Of a stretch of 39,210 bases of DNA, positions 1 to 8,590 are shown in pieces. Numbering within the stretch: the stretch's first letter is position 1; each line of letters starts with the position of its first letter. A program made the position numbers and the translations under genes. Source of the stretch: Shewanella sp. SR44-3 (GTDB lineage: Bacteria > Pseudomonadota > Gammaproteobacteria > Enterobacterales > Shewanellaceae). The stretch lies in contig NZ_JACJDV010000033.1 of assembly GCF_014163735.1 (NCBI RefSeq), positions 1-39,210 of the forward strand, in the 5' to 3' direction. The notes under the pieces were generated by a model, which was given only the letters and a program-made list of their open reading frames with translations, was not told the DNA's origin and searched no databases.

Positions 1-72
1 TTATTAGAGGGGGCGGCCTGTCACGCCGAGAGTGCGGGTTCCTTCTGTTGTAAAGAGTTGTCCGCTCCGCCA
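1..72 (+). pseudogene. tRNA-Asp(GUC)-like 3' portion, degenerate
   Basis: The anticodon arm of a tRNA-Asp is visible: stem CGGC (14-17), loop CTGTCAC (18-24) with anticodon GTC at 20-22, stem GCCG (25-28). A matching acceptor 3' strand CCGCTCC (62-68), discriminator G and CCA (70-72) follow. The part between does not fold as a T-arm. GCGGGTTC (34-41) looks like the 5' T-stem and start of the loop, but the following bases lack the ANTCC half. The anticodon-to-CCA distance is about 10 bases too long, and the outer anticodon pair (13/29) is mismatched. The 5' half, with acceptor and D-arm, lies at or beyond the window edge. I read it as a tRNA remnant or hybrid rather than a working gene. An intact tRNA further left would support this. 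Confidence 0.5.
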
Positions 73-82
73 ACTTAAGATG

Positions 83-113
83 AAGGCCTTTGCAGCAATG
101 CAAAGGCCTTTTT
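83..113 (+). terminator. Rho-independent terminator after tRNA-like region
   Basis: Perfect 12-bp stem (83-94 with 99-110) closed by a GCAA tetraloop and followed by TTT. It lies 10 bases after the CCA of the tRNA-Asp-like sequence, as expected for the end of a tRNA transcript. Confidence 0.85.
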
Positions 114-308
114 CGTATCTGAAATTGACGAATGAACACCAAAAGCTGACTAAAAGTGAGCAGCCTTTCTCGGATATCCATGGCCTTCAAGGCATTTGAG
201 CATCCATGCTCCGTGTAGTTTAGTTTGACTTAATTAGTTGCAACAGTCGGTTTCCAAAATTGTTTGCAATTCACCCTATTTATTGGTGGGGATCTCGGCA
301 GAGTTTTT

Positions 309-350
309 TTGATACGAGTCACACTAATTTTATTAAGGATGAACTAAATT
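309..350 (+). promoter_or_regulatory. Putative FNR/DNR box with class II promoter
   Basis: TTGAT-ACGA-GTCAC (309-322) matches 8 of 10 fixed positions of the TTGAT-N4-ATCAA FNR/DNR consensus. A TAAATT -10-like hexamer lies at 345-350, giving a start near 357, so the box centre (315.5) would sit at about -41.5, the classic class II activator position. The downstream regulator's recognition helix has the E-x-x-S-R pattern that reads TTGAT half-sites, so autoregulation or FNR control is plausible. The rest of 114-400 holds no gene that I can see. Confidence 0.42.
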
Positions 351-400
351 ATGAGGTTAATTCTTTTAAAATTAGCGGCATTTTGCTTAAGGATTGAAGC

Positions 401-1153
401 GTGTTGGCAAATCTTGAAGTCAGGGAAAGAGTGAAAAAACATCAGTTGTTTTCTTCATTGAGTGTAGCGCAACTTGCTCAGGTATTTAAAACCGCTAGTG
501 TGGTCCATATGAAGCCTGAGCAGGTGTTGTTCCATCAAGGGGATGTTGCGAATCGCTTTTATTTTGTTTTAGCCGGCACATTACAGCTGTTTCGTACCAA
601 TGTTCAAGGCCAAATGAAGGTTATTGAAGTGGTTCGTTGTGGTGGAACTTTTGCAGAAGCATTGATGTTTAATAAGCAAGCGAGCTTTCCTGTTTCGGCT
701 CAGTCCGTGTCGGGCTGTGAGTTGGTGAGTTTTGATAGCGATACTTATTTGCAGCTATTAAAGCAGAACCCCGATGCCTGCATTGCCATTATGGCTGATT
801 TAAGTGTTCGAATTCGCAAGCATATCAATGAGGTAGAAATGGTGTCGCTGCAAAATGCTCAACATAGATTACTACTTTTTTTACTGAGAAATATGAAAAT
901 ACTGGATAATAATCAAGCTGAAATTACGTTAGATATTCCTAAGCGCTTACTGGCATCGAGACTTTCTATTCAGCCAGAAACCTTTTCGCGGCTGATGAAA
1001 AAAATGACTCAAGAGGGGTTGATCCATGAGGCTCATGGGGTTATTCACATTCCTAATGTAAGTCAGCTATATGCGAGCTCTGATATTAGCCTATCACTGC
1101 CTGAGTTTAAGCAACAGACTGCAGGTATTGGTATCCCAGTTCTAAGTAATTAA
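401..1153 (+). CDS. dnr: DNR-type Crp/Fnr family transcriptional regulator
   Basis: A 250-residue regulator: N-terminal cyclic-nucleotide-fold sensor (about 15-130), dimerisation helix (about 132-165) and C-terminal winged helix (about 170-225). It starts with GTG, preceded by AAGGA (389-393) at good spacing. It resembles Pseudomonas DNR as I remember it: the QGD...FYFVLAG stretch, the GTFAEALMF turn, and SIQPETFSR in the recognition helix (E193, S196, R197). It has no N-terminal cysteine cluster (cysteines only at 80, 106, 127), so it cannot carry an FNR-type [4Fe-4S] cluster. DNR proteins are thought to sense NO through haem and to activate denitrification or NO-response genes. No nitrite or NO reductase gene is in the window. 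The next gene is a Usp protein on the same strand. The family is sure; the signal is inferred. Confidence 0.88.
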   Translation: MLANLEVRERVKKHQLFSSLSVAQLAQVFKTASVVHMKPEQVLFHQGDVANRFYFVLAGTLQLFRTNVQGQMKVIEVVRCGGTFAEALMFNKQASFPVSAQSVSGCELVSFDSDTYLQLLKQNPDACIAIMADLSVRIRKHINEVEMVSLQNAQHRLLLFLLRNMKILDNNQAEITLDIPKRLLASRLSIQPETFSRLMKKMTQEGLIHEAHGVIHIPNVSQLYASSDISLSLPEFKQQTAGIGIPVLSN

Positions 1154-1294
1154 TTAGGATTTGAGCGCATCTTGGCCGACTACGACTACACTTATATTGC
1201 TACTTAGTTCACATGCTTACGGTACATTTGTGAGCAGGTGAACGAGCGAAGCTATTCAATTGGCTTTTAAGTGACTTCGGGTAAGGGGGAGAGA

Positions 1295-2161
1295 ATGGAA
1301 AGGGTGTTTATCATTGCGGCAAAACAGGAAGCCTGTGTCGATGTACTCGAACTTGGGCTAACTATCGCTAAAGCTTTGGGGATGAAAGCTGAAGTTTTTG
1401 ATTATTTGCATGAGCAATTTAATGGCGATGAAAAGTATAATCCGCGACTTGCAGGTATTGCTAAACATGACATGTTAGCTGCAGCTAAAGCGCGTCATAC
1501 CCAAGCATTAGCAGAGCTTGGTGCAGGGTCTACACCACTGACGGTTGAGTGGGGAACTCATCTTGCAGAGCATGCCATTTCTAGAGCAAATCCTGCAGAT
1601 TACCATTTGATGATTAAGGCGGTGCACCCTGTAGACCGTTTTATGCCTACGGATTGGCACTTAATCCGTAACACTCGTATCCCCTTGTTGTTAATGACAG
1701 AAAAGCCGCTAAAAAACAGCAATATTACCTTAGTGAGTCTTAACTTGGATGACCCTAGTGGTGATGATAAAAACTTTTCATTGGTGGCGCAGGGGCATAA
1801 ATTAGCAAAGGCGACAGCGACTGAGCTGCACTTGGTATTTGTCAAAAGAGTATCTATGGTGCTAAGAGATCTTGATTTAAGTTCACATCAAGCTCAACTT
1901 GATGCCGCTCATGAAAAATATGATCAACGCTTAGAGAGTTTTGGTATTGCTAAAGAGGCTTTGCATCTGATGGTTGGCGATCCTAAATTGTGTTTGGTCG
2001 ATTTGGCGTGCAAACTCAAGAGTGCTTATTTAGTGGTAGGTACTGAACAGAGAAAAGGGTTGATGGGGTTGATGATAGGTAATACGGCAGAGGCTATTTT
2101 GGAGCATATTCATTCCAATGTTTTAGTGGTTCCTAGCAAGGGAGAGCCTTTACCTATTTAA
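1295..2161 (+). CDS. Tandem-domain universal stress protein (UspE-like)
   Basis: A 288-residue cytoplasmic protein made of two Usp (PF00582) domains, about residues 2-142 and 145-282. I chose ATG 1295, reading MERVFIIA, because the purine-rich GGGGGAGAGA stretch lies directly upstream; the GTG at 1271 has no Shine-Dalgarno site. The second domain ends in the usual Usp pattern (VVGTEQRKGLMGLMIGNTAE). However, the ATP-binding G-x2-G-x9-G-(S/T) motif is altered: Gln replaces the second Gly and Asn replaces Ser/Thr. Nucleotide binding like that of UspFG-type proteins is therefore doubtful, as in the UspA/UspE group. In E. coli uspE follows fnr, and here the protein follows a DNR-type regulator, so it may be part of an anaerobic or NO stress response. 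It is about 30 residues shorter than E. coli UspE. Confidence 0.85.
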   Translation: MERVFIIAAKQEACVDVLELGLTIAKALGMKAEVFDYLHEQFNGDEKYNPRLAGIAKHDMLAAAKARHTQALAELGAGSTPLTVEWGTHLAEHAISRANPADYHLMIKAVHPVDRFMPTDWHLIRNTRIPLLLMTEKPLKNSNITLVSLNLDDPSGDDKNFSLVAQGHKLAKATATELHLVFVKRVSMVLRDLDLSSHQAQLDAAHEKYDQRLESFGIAKEALHLMVGDPKLCLVDLACKLKSAYLVVGTEQRKGLMGLMIGNTAEAILEHIHSNVLVVPSKGEPLPI

Positions 2162-2261
2162 CCCCAGCGGTTGTTAATCTTAACTTTTATTGGGAGTAGA
2201 GGTTAACTGCCACTGAATGTTTAACGCTCTTAAAATCCGCCATAAATAGTATAGATTTTGA

Positions 2262-2277
2262 GGAGAGTATCCTCTCC
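2262..2277. terminator. Short hairpin between convergent genes
   Basis: GGAGAG-TATC-CTCTCC, a 6-bp stem in the gap between the converging Usp and Omp85-family genes. No T-run follows on either strand, so termination is only a guess. Confidence 0.3.
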
Positions 2278-2283
2278 AATACG

Positions 2284-3939
2284 CTAAAAGTGGTTTTTGA
2301 CTTGTAAGCGCCATTCCCAAGCATTCACTTCTTGACCACTGGTAAAAGGGACGCTTAAATCTATGTGTGCCACATTGCCATAACTTGATTTAGATGAATA
2401 AATTCGAGCTCCAATTCCTACGCTGCCTATTACACCTTTTGCTTCATTATTAATGTCATTACCACCACTGGCTTGGCCTATATCCACAAAGGCAGCCCAG
2501 CCTAATTCTGCAAGCTGATATAAATTGATATTAGGGTAGTAGCGTACTTCTCCGGTGGCTGACCATTGATTATCGCCATGTTGGTAGTCATTAGCATACC
2601 CACGCAGCCCAGTTTCATCTCCGAGGGCAAAAGGCATATCTATATAGTTATTTTTAGAGGTTGCGATGCGGGTTTTTGCATAGCCGGTCCATTTCGGATG
2701 AAACTGATAAAAGTACTCAGCTTGTAACCCAAGATTAAAGAAGTCAGCTTGATTGGTTGACCATGTGCCTTTGCCATCCATTGATAGCAGTAACAGGTGA
2801 TTATCGGCTCGATAACCGCGACTACTCGATACTTGTAAGTGATAGCCAAGTGCACTGCCATCTACATCATTAACTTCAAAACCAAGGCGAATTTTATGTT
2901 GCCAACCTAGGTTGAAATCTTCATTTTTATTGATCAGATAAACATTGTTGAGCACAGTAAAATCATCTTGCAGATACTCATAACCAATCCAAGGATAAAG
3001 AAAATCTCTGTCTTGAGGTAATGAGGTGGTTGGAAATGGGCTATCTAAGCTCGGTGAAAACTGGTGCCTATCTTGAGTGACACCGAGTGTGAACCGAGAT
3101 AGCTCATCGCTTCGCTTGTTGATTAATAAACCAAAACTCAGGTTGGCATAATTGACTTGGTGTTCAAACTCTCCGGTATCGATGCCATTCTGCCTCAAGG
3201 TATCTATGCGCGTATCATCTAAATATTCGGCGCCATAGCGATATTGACTGCTTAGTTCATAAAAGGGCTTGTCGAATAATAAATGTGTGGTTTGACCGTC
3301 GCTATTATCAGAAAACTCGGCTGCAATAGTAGCGTGTTTTATGTAGGTGAACGGGGCTTCAAAGGCAAATTTATAGCCGCTCCTGTCTTCGTTTGATTGA
3401 TAACTCATACGAGTTTTAATGCCGTATCCCAAAAGGTTATCTTCTTTGATACCTAAGGAGTAACGGGTGTCACCGCCATTTTGACTGAGGTTCATCGTGG
3501 GTAATAATGACCAGTTATCCCAAGTTTCGACCACTAAAGTATCATCAGCGTAAGTATCTGCTGCAGGATCTTTTTTGGCGACGGTAATGGTGGCATCACG
3601 AATAAACGACTCATAGCGTAATAGTCGCTGAGCTTCTTCAATTTCTTTTTCTGTCAGGTTGTCACCAGTAATAAAGGTCAGTTTATGCTTAATGGTGCTC
3701 TCGCGGCTGTTGATGTGCAGCTGATTTGCCCAGCTGTGAATAAAAAAACTGTCTGGATCTGAGAGATCAAAAATAGGATGAGCAATGACAACAATTTTAC
3801 CTACCTTAGTATTGGGGGCAGGCTTATTATAACTACTGCCTGCCAGCTCTGGCTGTAATGCAGAATTGCCTAAGGCTTGCGAGCAAGGCAAGAAAAAAGA
3901 TGCACTGAATAGAGATATTACTAAGAGGCCTTTCGACAT
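2284..3939 (-). CDS. Omp85-superfamily outer-membrane protein with one POTRA domain
   Basis: A 551-residue protein with a signal peptide (MSKGLLVISLFSASFFLPCSQA), one POTRA-like domain (about 45-125, including the IGD-like ITGDNLTEKEIEEAQRLLR stretch), and a 16-strand-type barrel over the rest, ending in a terminal Phe (LQVKNHF). The GLRGY sequence near residue 445 is the L6-loop (V/L)RG(Y/F) signature of Omp85 proteins. BamA has five POTRAs and TamA three, so this is neither. It resembles the short BamA/TamA-like proteins common in marine gammaproteobacteria, whose cargo is unknown. I chose the second in-frame ATG (3939) because AGGA lies 8 bases before it; the first ATG (3948) overlaps that AGGA. 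The 5' flank to the next gene is about 195 bases. Confidence 0.8.
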   Translation of the reverse strand: MSKGLLVISLFSASFFLPCSQALGNSALQPELAGSSYNKPAPNTKVGKIVVIAHPIFDLSDPDSFFIHSWANQLHINSRESTIKHKLTFITGDNLTEKEIEEAQRLLRYESFIRDATITVAKKDPAADTYADDTLVVETWDNWSLLPTMNLSQNGGDTRYSLGIKEDNLLGYGIKTRMSYQSNEDRSGYKFAFEAPFTYIKHATIAAEFSDNSDGQTTHLLFDKPFYELSSQYRYGAEYLDDTRIDTLRQNGIDTGEFEHQVNYANLSFGLLINKRSDELSRFTLGVTQDRHQFSPSLDSPFPTTSLPQDRDFLYPWIGYEYLQDDFTVLNNVYLINKNEDFNLGWQHKIRLGFEVNDVDGSALGYHLQVSSSRGYRADNHLLLLSMDGKGTWSTNQADFFNLGLQAEYFYQFHPKWTGYAKTRIATSKNNYIDMPFALGDETGLRGYANDYQHGDNQWSATGEVRYYPNINLYQLAELGWAAFVDIGQASGGNDINNEAKGVIGSVGIGARIYSSKSSYGNVAHIDLSVPFTSGQEVNAWEWRLQVKNHF

Positions 3940-4078
3940 ATAGATCATCCTGTGTCTGTATCGATAAATAGGCTAAACACGCCAGCGAATGGCTCAAAAA
4001 TTTAGGCTAGCGTTATGTAATAACAGACTGGAACGACTCAAGTGTCAAGGAGATAATGAAATGATTTTAGGTAAATTT

Positions 4079-4115
4079 TTCACCTTCTGAAGCAAAGTAA
4101 GCCACAGAAGGTGAA
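4079..4115. terminator. Inverted repeat downstream of exporter gene
   Basis: Perfect 11-bp inverted repeat (TTCACCTTCTG at 4079-4089, CAGAAGGTGAA at 4105-4115) with a 15-base loop, just past the stop codon of the ThrE-like gene. On the minus strand it is followed by AAAATTT rather than a T-run, so it may be a weak terminator or an mRNA 3'-end protector. Confidence 0.4.
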
Positions 4116-4134
4116 TGATAAAGGAGCAGGTGCG

Positions 4135-5403
4135 TTACAGGCTACGTCTTGGAGGAACAACCACGTTGGCAAAGATTAGTCCTGCGATAAGGGACATAAA
4201 AATTAAGAAAATCTGTGAGCCTAAATGGCTTTGATTGAGCATGGTCTCACCGGAAATAAGAGTGTTAAGCCCGATATAGGTTTTACTTCCTGGCACCAAG
4301 ATCACTATCCCTTGCAGTAAGGCGATTGAGGCTGGGGCTTTCATCCAGCGGGCATACAAGTTTGAGTACACTCCCACTGCTAAAGCGCCAACAAATATAC
4401 CAATGGATTCACCGAGGTAAATACCGCCTAACATGGCTGAGAAGAAAGCGACAATTCCAGCAAACACACCCCATGGAGAGTCCCTTAAACGCGCTTTAAA
4501 GATGATAACCAACGACATCGATAGGATGGGGACTGCTGACCAAATGGCCCAGCGAGGCAGAGGCTCAGGGTCTATATAGGTAGCATCACCAAAAAGCGCT
4601 ATGCCTATAGTCATGCCGAGCACACCACCGAAATACAGTTTAAATAGCTGCATGATGGCGTCCATGATGCGCGCCGTGCCCGAAATTAAATCTCGGGCGG
4701 CCAGCTCCGCAAGCCCAAGGGTAAGTGCAAGGCCGGGAACGAAAATAATCACCCCGGATAAAATGGCCACCGGGAGATTGATACTGGGATCGAGCTTGGC
4801 GATACCACAAGCCAAAATCGCACAAAAAACTGCAGCCATAGGCTCAAGCATTTCAGCCACTCGCTTGGATCGCTCAGCCCAAAATACTAGACTGTAAACC
4901 ATAAGGCCAAAAATCGCTGACCAGAACACATCGTGCCAACCAGTACCCATCAACATGGCAAACGCACCGGAACTGGTGCCAAAGGCAAGTAGCGTGAGTT
5001 TATGGCCGTAGGGATTGGGTTTATTAGCGATTTCTTCTAGCCGGTCTAACGCTTCTTGTAGTGTGCGCTGACCTGAGCTTAATTGTTCGACTAATTCGAA
5101 GGTACGAGCCAATGAACCAAGGTCAAGATCTCCGGGCTTTACTCGGGCAACATGACTATATTCTTGCTCTGTGTCATGCTGGAGCACAAAGGTCATCGAG
5201 GTGGGAGATATTAAAAAATAACCTTCAATACCTAAGCTTGCTGAAACCGTTTGCAGATGCGACTCGAGGCGATAAGCTGGAGTGCCAAACTTATGCAATG
5301 CCTTGCCTAGTTTTATGATAAATCTACGTTTTTCAATAAACTGTTGATTGTCCACAGGCGTGTTGTCACTCTTGTAAATGGCTAGGCTAAGATTAGCGCG
5401 CAT
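4135..5403 (-). CDS. ThrE-family threonine/serine exporter (fused YjjP-YjjB type)
   Basis: A 422-residue inner-membrane protein. The first ~135 residues are a soluble DUF1212/ThrE domain (KALHKFGTPAYRLESHL, then the FLISPTSM stretch). About ten hydrophobic helices follow: a first set of about five (about 137-265) and, after a short break, a second set (about 283-415) typical of the ThrE_2 part. In E. coli these halves are separate genes, yjjP and yjjB; here they form one chain, as in Corynebacterium ThrE. Known relatives export threonine or serine, or succinate for YjjPB. No good Shine-Dalgarno site precedes the ATG at 5403, so the start could be somewhat further in, but the conserved region begins near residue 24. 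It stands alone, divergent from the YecN-like gene. Confidence 0.85.
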   Translation of the reverse strand: MRANLSLAIYKSDNTPVDNQQFIEKRRFIIKLGKALHKFGTPAYRLESHLQTVSASLGIEGYFLISPTSMTFVLQHDTEQEYSHVARVKPGDLDLGSLARTFELVEQLSSGQRTLQEALDRLEEIANKPNPYGHKLTLLAFGTSSGAFAMLMGTGWHDVFWSAIFGLMVYSLVFWAERSKRVAEMLEPMAAVFCAILACGIAKLDPSINLPVAILSGVIIFVPGLALTLGLAELAARDLISGTARIMDAIMQLFKLYFGGVLGMTIGIALFGDATYIDPEPLPRWAIWSAVPILSMSLVIIFKARLRDSPWGVFAGIVAFFSAMLGGIYLGESIGIFVGALAVGVYSNLYARWMKAPASIALLQGIVILVPGSKTYIGLNTLISGETMLNQSHLGSQIFLIFMSLIAGLIFANVVVPPRRSL

Positions 5404-5513
5404 AGTAACCGATAAGGCTCGGGGTTTAAACCTTGGAATGTGCTAAATTATCGTTACTGGATGAGAGACCGATTTAATCATAAGTAATTAAAACAATAAT
5501 ACGGGAAATGACC

Positions 5514-5909
5514 ATGTCACTGATGATCTCAGGTTTATATATTAGTTTAACGGCCTTATTTGCGATAGTGCTAGCTTATCGCGTGGTTCGCCTAAGGCGT
5601 ATTAATAAAGTCGGTATAGGAAACGGGAAAAATCCTGAGTTGTCTTTAGCTGCACGTGTGCATGCTAATTTTATAGAAAATGCACCTTTTGCCATGGCGC
5701 TGCTGTTAGTCAGTGAGGCTAATGGTATGCCAGCTATTTTGTTGCATGCTTTTGGTACGGCATGGCTAGTGGCACGTATGCTTCATGCTATCGGTTTAAC
5801 TCAAGGTCAAGGCGGTTATCACTTTGGTCGTTTCTGGGGTGTGCTACTCACTTGGACTGTGCTCCTTGGCTTAGCGGTTGCTAATATTGGTTTTTTTCTC
5901 GGCTTATAA
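5514..5909 (+). CDS. MAPEG-family membrane protein (YecN-like)
   Basis: A 131-residue protein with four predicted membrane helices. The conserved MAPEG core reads ARVHANFIENAPFAMALLL, with the Glu-Asn pair seen in this family, followed by ARMLHAIGL. E. coli YecN is the closest named relative; eukaryotic MAPEG members are glutathione transferases or peroxidases, but bacterial functions are little known. I chose ATG 5514 because GGGA (5503-5506) is 7 bases upstream; the ATG at 5508 lies too close to it. The gene ends at a likely terminator and is probably monocistronic. Confidence 0.82.
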   Translation: MSLMISGLYISLTALFAIVLAYRVVRLRRINKVGIGNGKNPELSLAARVHANFIENAPFAMALLLVSEANGMPAILLHAFGTAWLVARMLHAIGLTQGQGGYHFGRFWGVLLTWTVLLGLAVANIGFFLGL

Positions 5910-5954
5910 GCATCAGCTCAAATTAGGTAAGACTCATTGCTTACCCAATAACAA

Positions 5955-5978
5955 TAAGGGAGCGGTTTGGCTCCCTTA
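5955..5978 (+). terminator. Terminator after YecN-like gene
   Basis: 9-bp perfect stem TAAGGGAGC (5955-5963) with GCTCCCTTA (5970-5978), loop GGTTTG, followed by the AT-rich ATTATTAG. It lies 46 bases past the stop codon. Confidence 0.6.
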
Positions 5979-6114
5979 ATTATTAGCTAGAGAATTGCTT
6001 TATATTTTTTTGATTTGTGTGTTTTTTAGTCACACATAGTGCCAAGGTGCTGCTATACTCCGCGTCCGTTAACGCTAGCGCATCCTCGTCATCACTCTCG
6101 TTGGGCCAAAAAAC

Positions 6115-8493
6115 ATGCAAGTTGAATCCACATTATTTCGCTTCCCTAAATACTGGGCTAACCAAACTGGCTCGGCACCTTTCTTGCCTATGTCACGCAA
6201 GGAAATGCGCCAATTAGGCTGGGATAGCTGTGACATTATTATCGTTTCAGGCGATGCCTATGTGGATCACCCAAGTTTTGGCATGGCGGTAATAGGCCGC
6301 ATGTTAGAGGCGCAAGGCTATCGAGTGGGGATTATTGCTCAGCCCGACTGGTCCAGTAAAGATGCCTTTATGGAGTTAGGCCGTCCCAATTTATTCTTCG
6401 GCGTGACCGCAGGTAACATGGACTCTATGATCAACCGTTATACGGCCGATCGCAGAATGCGTCATGATGATGCCTATACACCTGATAACGTTGGCGGTAA
6501 GCGACCCGATCGCGCGGTAACAGTGTACACTCAGCGCTGTAAAGAAGCCTTTAAAGAGGTACCTGTGGTAATCGGTGGCATAGAAGCCAGTTTACGCCGT
6601 ATCGCACACTATGATTATTGGTCCGACAAAGTGCGTCGCAGTGTTATCTTTGATGCAAAGGCCGATATTTTGATTTACGGCAATGCCGAGCGACCTCTAG
6701 CCGAAGTCGCCCGCCGACTTGGCGCTGGCGAAGCCATCAATGATATCGATGATGTCCGCGGCACTGCGGTTATCCGCAAGACGCCAATGCCAGAATGGCG
6801 CGGCATGGATTCACGTAAAATCGATCAACTGCATAAAATAGAACCTATTCCAAATCCCTATGGCGCCGATGATGTGGGCTGTGCCAACTTATCTGGGCCA
6901 ACGGATGCTAAAATATTCGACAATGATGCGCCTAAGGCCATCAGTGTCCAACCTCCTAAGCCAAGACCTTGGGAAAAGACTTATGTTCTGTTGCCTGCTT
7001 TTGAAAAGGTCAGCGAAGATAAATACCTTTATGCCCACGCCTCGCGTATTTTGCATCAAGAGCAAAACCCAGGTTGTGCCCGTGCGCTATTCCAGCCCCA
7101 CGGCGATCGCGGTATTTGGGTTAACCCGCCAGCGTGGCCGCTCAATACCGATGAAATGGACGGGGTGTTTGATTTAGCTTATCAGCGTGTGCCGCACCCA
7201 GTGTATGGCAAGGCAAAAATTCCTGCCTATGACATGATCAAGACGTCGATAAATATCATGCGTGGTTGTTTTGGCGGTTGTTCATTCTGCTCTATCACTG
7301 AGCACGAAGGCCGTATTATTCAGAGCCGCTCACAAGAATCAATCGTCAAAGAAATCAAAGATATCCAAGATAAAGTGCCTGGTTTTACAGGGGTGATTTC
7401 TGATCTGGGTGGCCCAACGGCTAACATGTATCGTTTGGGCTGCTCTAGCGAAAAAGCCGAGAAAACCTGTCGCCGCTTATCTTGTGTGTTTCCTGTTATC
7501 TGCGGTCACTTGAATACAGACCATAAGCACACAGTGGATCTATACCGCGCCGCTCGTGAAGTGCCGGGGATCAAAAAAGTGTTGATAGCATCTGGAGTGC
7601 GTTATGACTTGGCTATCGAAGATCCAAGTTACATCAAAGAGTTAGCTACACATCATGTGGGTGGCTATTTAAAAATTGCCCCAGAGCACACCGAAGAAGG
7701 TCCGCTGAGCAAAATGATGAAGCCGGGCATGGGCACTTACGACAAATTCAAAGAATTATTTGATAAGTTTTCAAAAGATGCGGGTAAAGAGCAGTTCTTA
7801 ATTCCGTACTTTATTTCGGCCCATCCTGGCACTACTAATGAAGACATGGTGAATTTAGCACTGTGGCTAAAAGGGCAGAAATTTAAGTTAGATCAAGTGC
7901 AAAATTTCTATCCATCGCCTATGGCCAATGCCACCACCATTTATCACACTGAGCTTAACTCACTGAAAAATGTGAAGCATGACAGTGAACAGGTGAGCGT
8001 GCCTAAGAAGGGCCGTCAGCGCCGTTTGCATAAAGCTTTACTTCGTTACCATGATCCAGCTGGTTGGCCACTGATTCGTGAGGCGCTTATTGCTATGGGC
8101 AAAGAATCTTTGATTGGTAATAGTCCACACCAATTAGTGCCAGCTGAAACCCGCGCAGAGCGAAGTGGTAAACAATGGGGCAAAACCGCCACAAGTAATG
8201 CTGGTGGCAATAAAGCGATTGCTAAAGGCAAGGCTATCCCTAAAGGAAAAGCCGCTGAACAAGGTCAAATGGCGATGACGCGTTTTTCATCTAATCAATT
8301 TGAAGATCGTAAAAATGGCACTGAATCAGATTCTGGTCCTAAGCAAAAACCAAAAAATCAGTCAAAAGCCAATGGCGCTCAGGGGGCTAAAGCTTCATCG
8401 AAGAAGCCCCTAGGCAGTAAACCAATTTTTGGCACTAAAGCCAAAGCTAGTGCCTCGGCCGCTAAAGCTAAAAATCAAGGCAATAAAGGCTAA
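6115..8493 (+). CDS. ygiQ: YgiQ-family radical SAM protein (UPF0313)
   Basis: A 792-residue protein matching E. coli YgiQ along its length: N-terminal [10 protein letters not shown] and [20 protein letters not shown], then [18 protein letters not shown]. The radical-SAM Cx3Cx2C motif is at C385, C389 and C392 ([10 protein letters not shown]), with the YgiQ C-terminal region ([12 protein letters not shown]) after it. The substrate is unknown; the N-terminal part resembles a B12-binding fold seen in related enzymes. The last ~90 residues are a Lys/Ala/Gly/Ser-rich tail with KGKA repeats, likely disordered and possibly RNA- or ribosome-contacting. No clear Shine-Dalgarno site precedes the ATG, but conserved sequence begins within ten residues. 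A TATACT -10-like hexamer lies about 60 bases upstream. Probably monocistronic, ending in a long hairpin. Confidence 0.93.
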   Translation: MQVESTLFRFPKYWANQTGSAPFLPMSRKEMRQLGWDSCDIIIVSGDAYVDHPSFGMAVIGRMLEAQGYRVGIIAQPDWSSKDAFMELGRPNLFFGVTAGNMDSMINRYTADRRMRHDDAYTPDNVGGKRPDRAVTVYTQRCKEAFKEVPVVIGGIEASLRRIAHYDYWSDKVRRSVIFDAKADILIYGNAERPLAEVARRLGAGEAINDIDDVRGTAVIRKTPMPEWRGMDSRKIDQLHKIEPIPNPYGADDVGCANLSGPTDAKIFDNDAPKAISVQPPKPRPWEKTYVLLPAFEKVSEDKYLYAHASRILHQEQNPGCARALFQPHGDRGIWVNPPAWPLNTDEMDGVFDLAYQRVPHPVYGKAKIPAYDMIKTSINIMRGCFGGCSFCSITEHEGRIIQSRSQESIVKEIKDIQDKVPGFTGVISDLGGPTANMYRLGCSSEKAEKTCRRLSCVFPVICGHLNTDHKHTVDLYRAAREVPGIKKVLIASGVRYDLAIEDPSYIKELATHHVGGYLKIAPEHTEEGPLSKMMKPGMGTYDKFKELFDKFSKDAGKEQFLIPYFISAHPGTTNEDMVNLALWLKGQKFKLDQVQNFYPSPMANATTIYHTELNSLKNVKHDSEQVSVPKKGRQRRLHKALLRYHDPAGWPLIREALIAMGKESLIGNSPHQLVPAETRAERSGKQWGKTATSNAGGNKAIAKGKAIPKGKAAEQGQMAMTRFSSNQFEDRKNGTESDSGPKQKPKNQSKANGAQGAKASSKKPLGSKPIFGTKAKASASAAKAKNQGNKG

Positions 8494-8506
8494 AAGTCGT
8501 TATTTT

Positions 8507-8541
8507 GATGTTCAGGCTCAGTTTGGCTGAGCCTGAACATC
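8507..8541. terminator. 15-bp hairpin between convergent genes
   Basis: Perfect 15-bp stem (8507-8521 with 8527-8541) with a TTTGG loop, between the converging ygiQ and choloylglycine hydrolase-family genes. Neither strand has a T-run after the stem, so it may act as a transcript-end stabiliser or two-way block rather than a classic terminator. Confidence 0.55.
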
Positions 8542-8590
8542 TGTTCACTTAGCGCCGGTTATCTAAACCTATTCACTATCTTCATGCTTA

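Noticed and set aside
1225..1245. CRP half-site TGTGA before the Usp gene
   Set aside because: The second half (TCACA) is absent at the required distance, so it is not a CRP site by consensus.
4601..4897. 98-codon plus-strand frame
   Set aside because: It lies wholly antisense inside the ThrE-like gene, has no ribosome site and its translation is a shadow of the membrane helices.
6017..6217. 66-codon plus-strand frame before ygiQ
   Set aside because: Ends inside ygiQ in another frame, with no ribosome site; a leader peptide is not supported.
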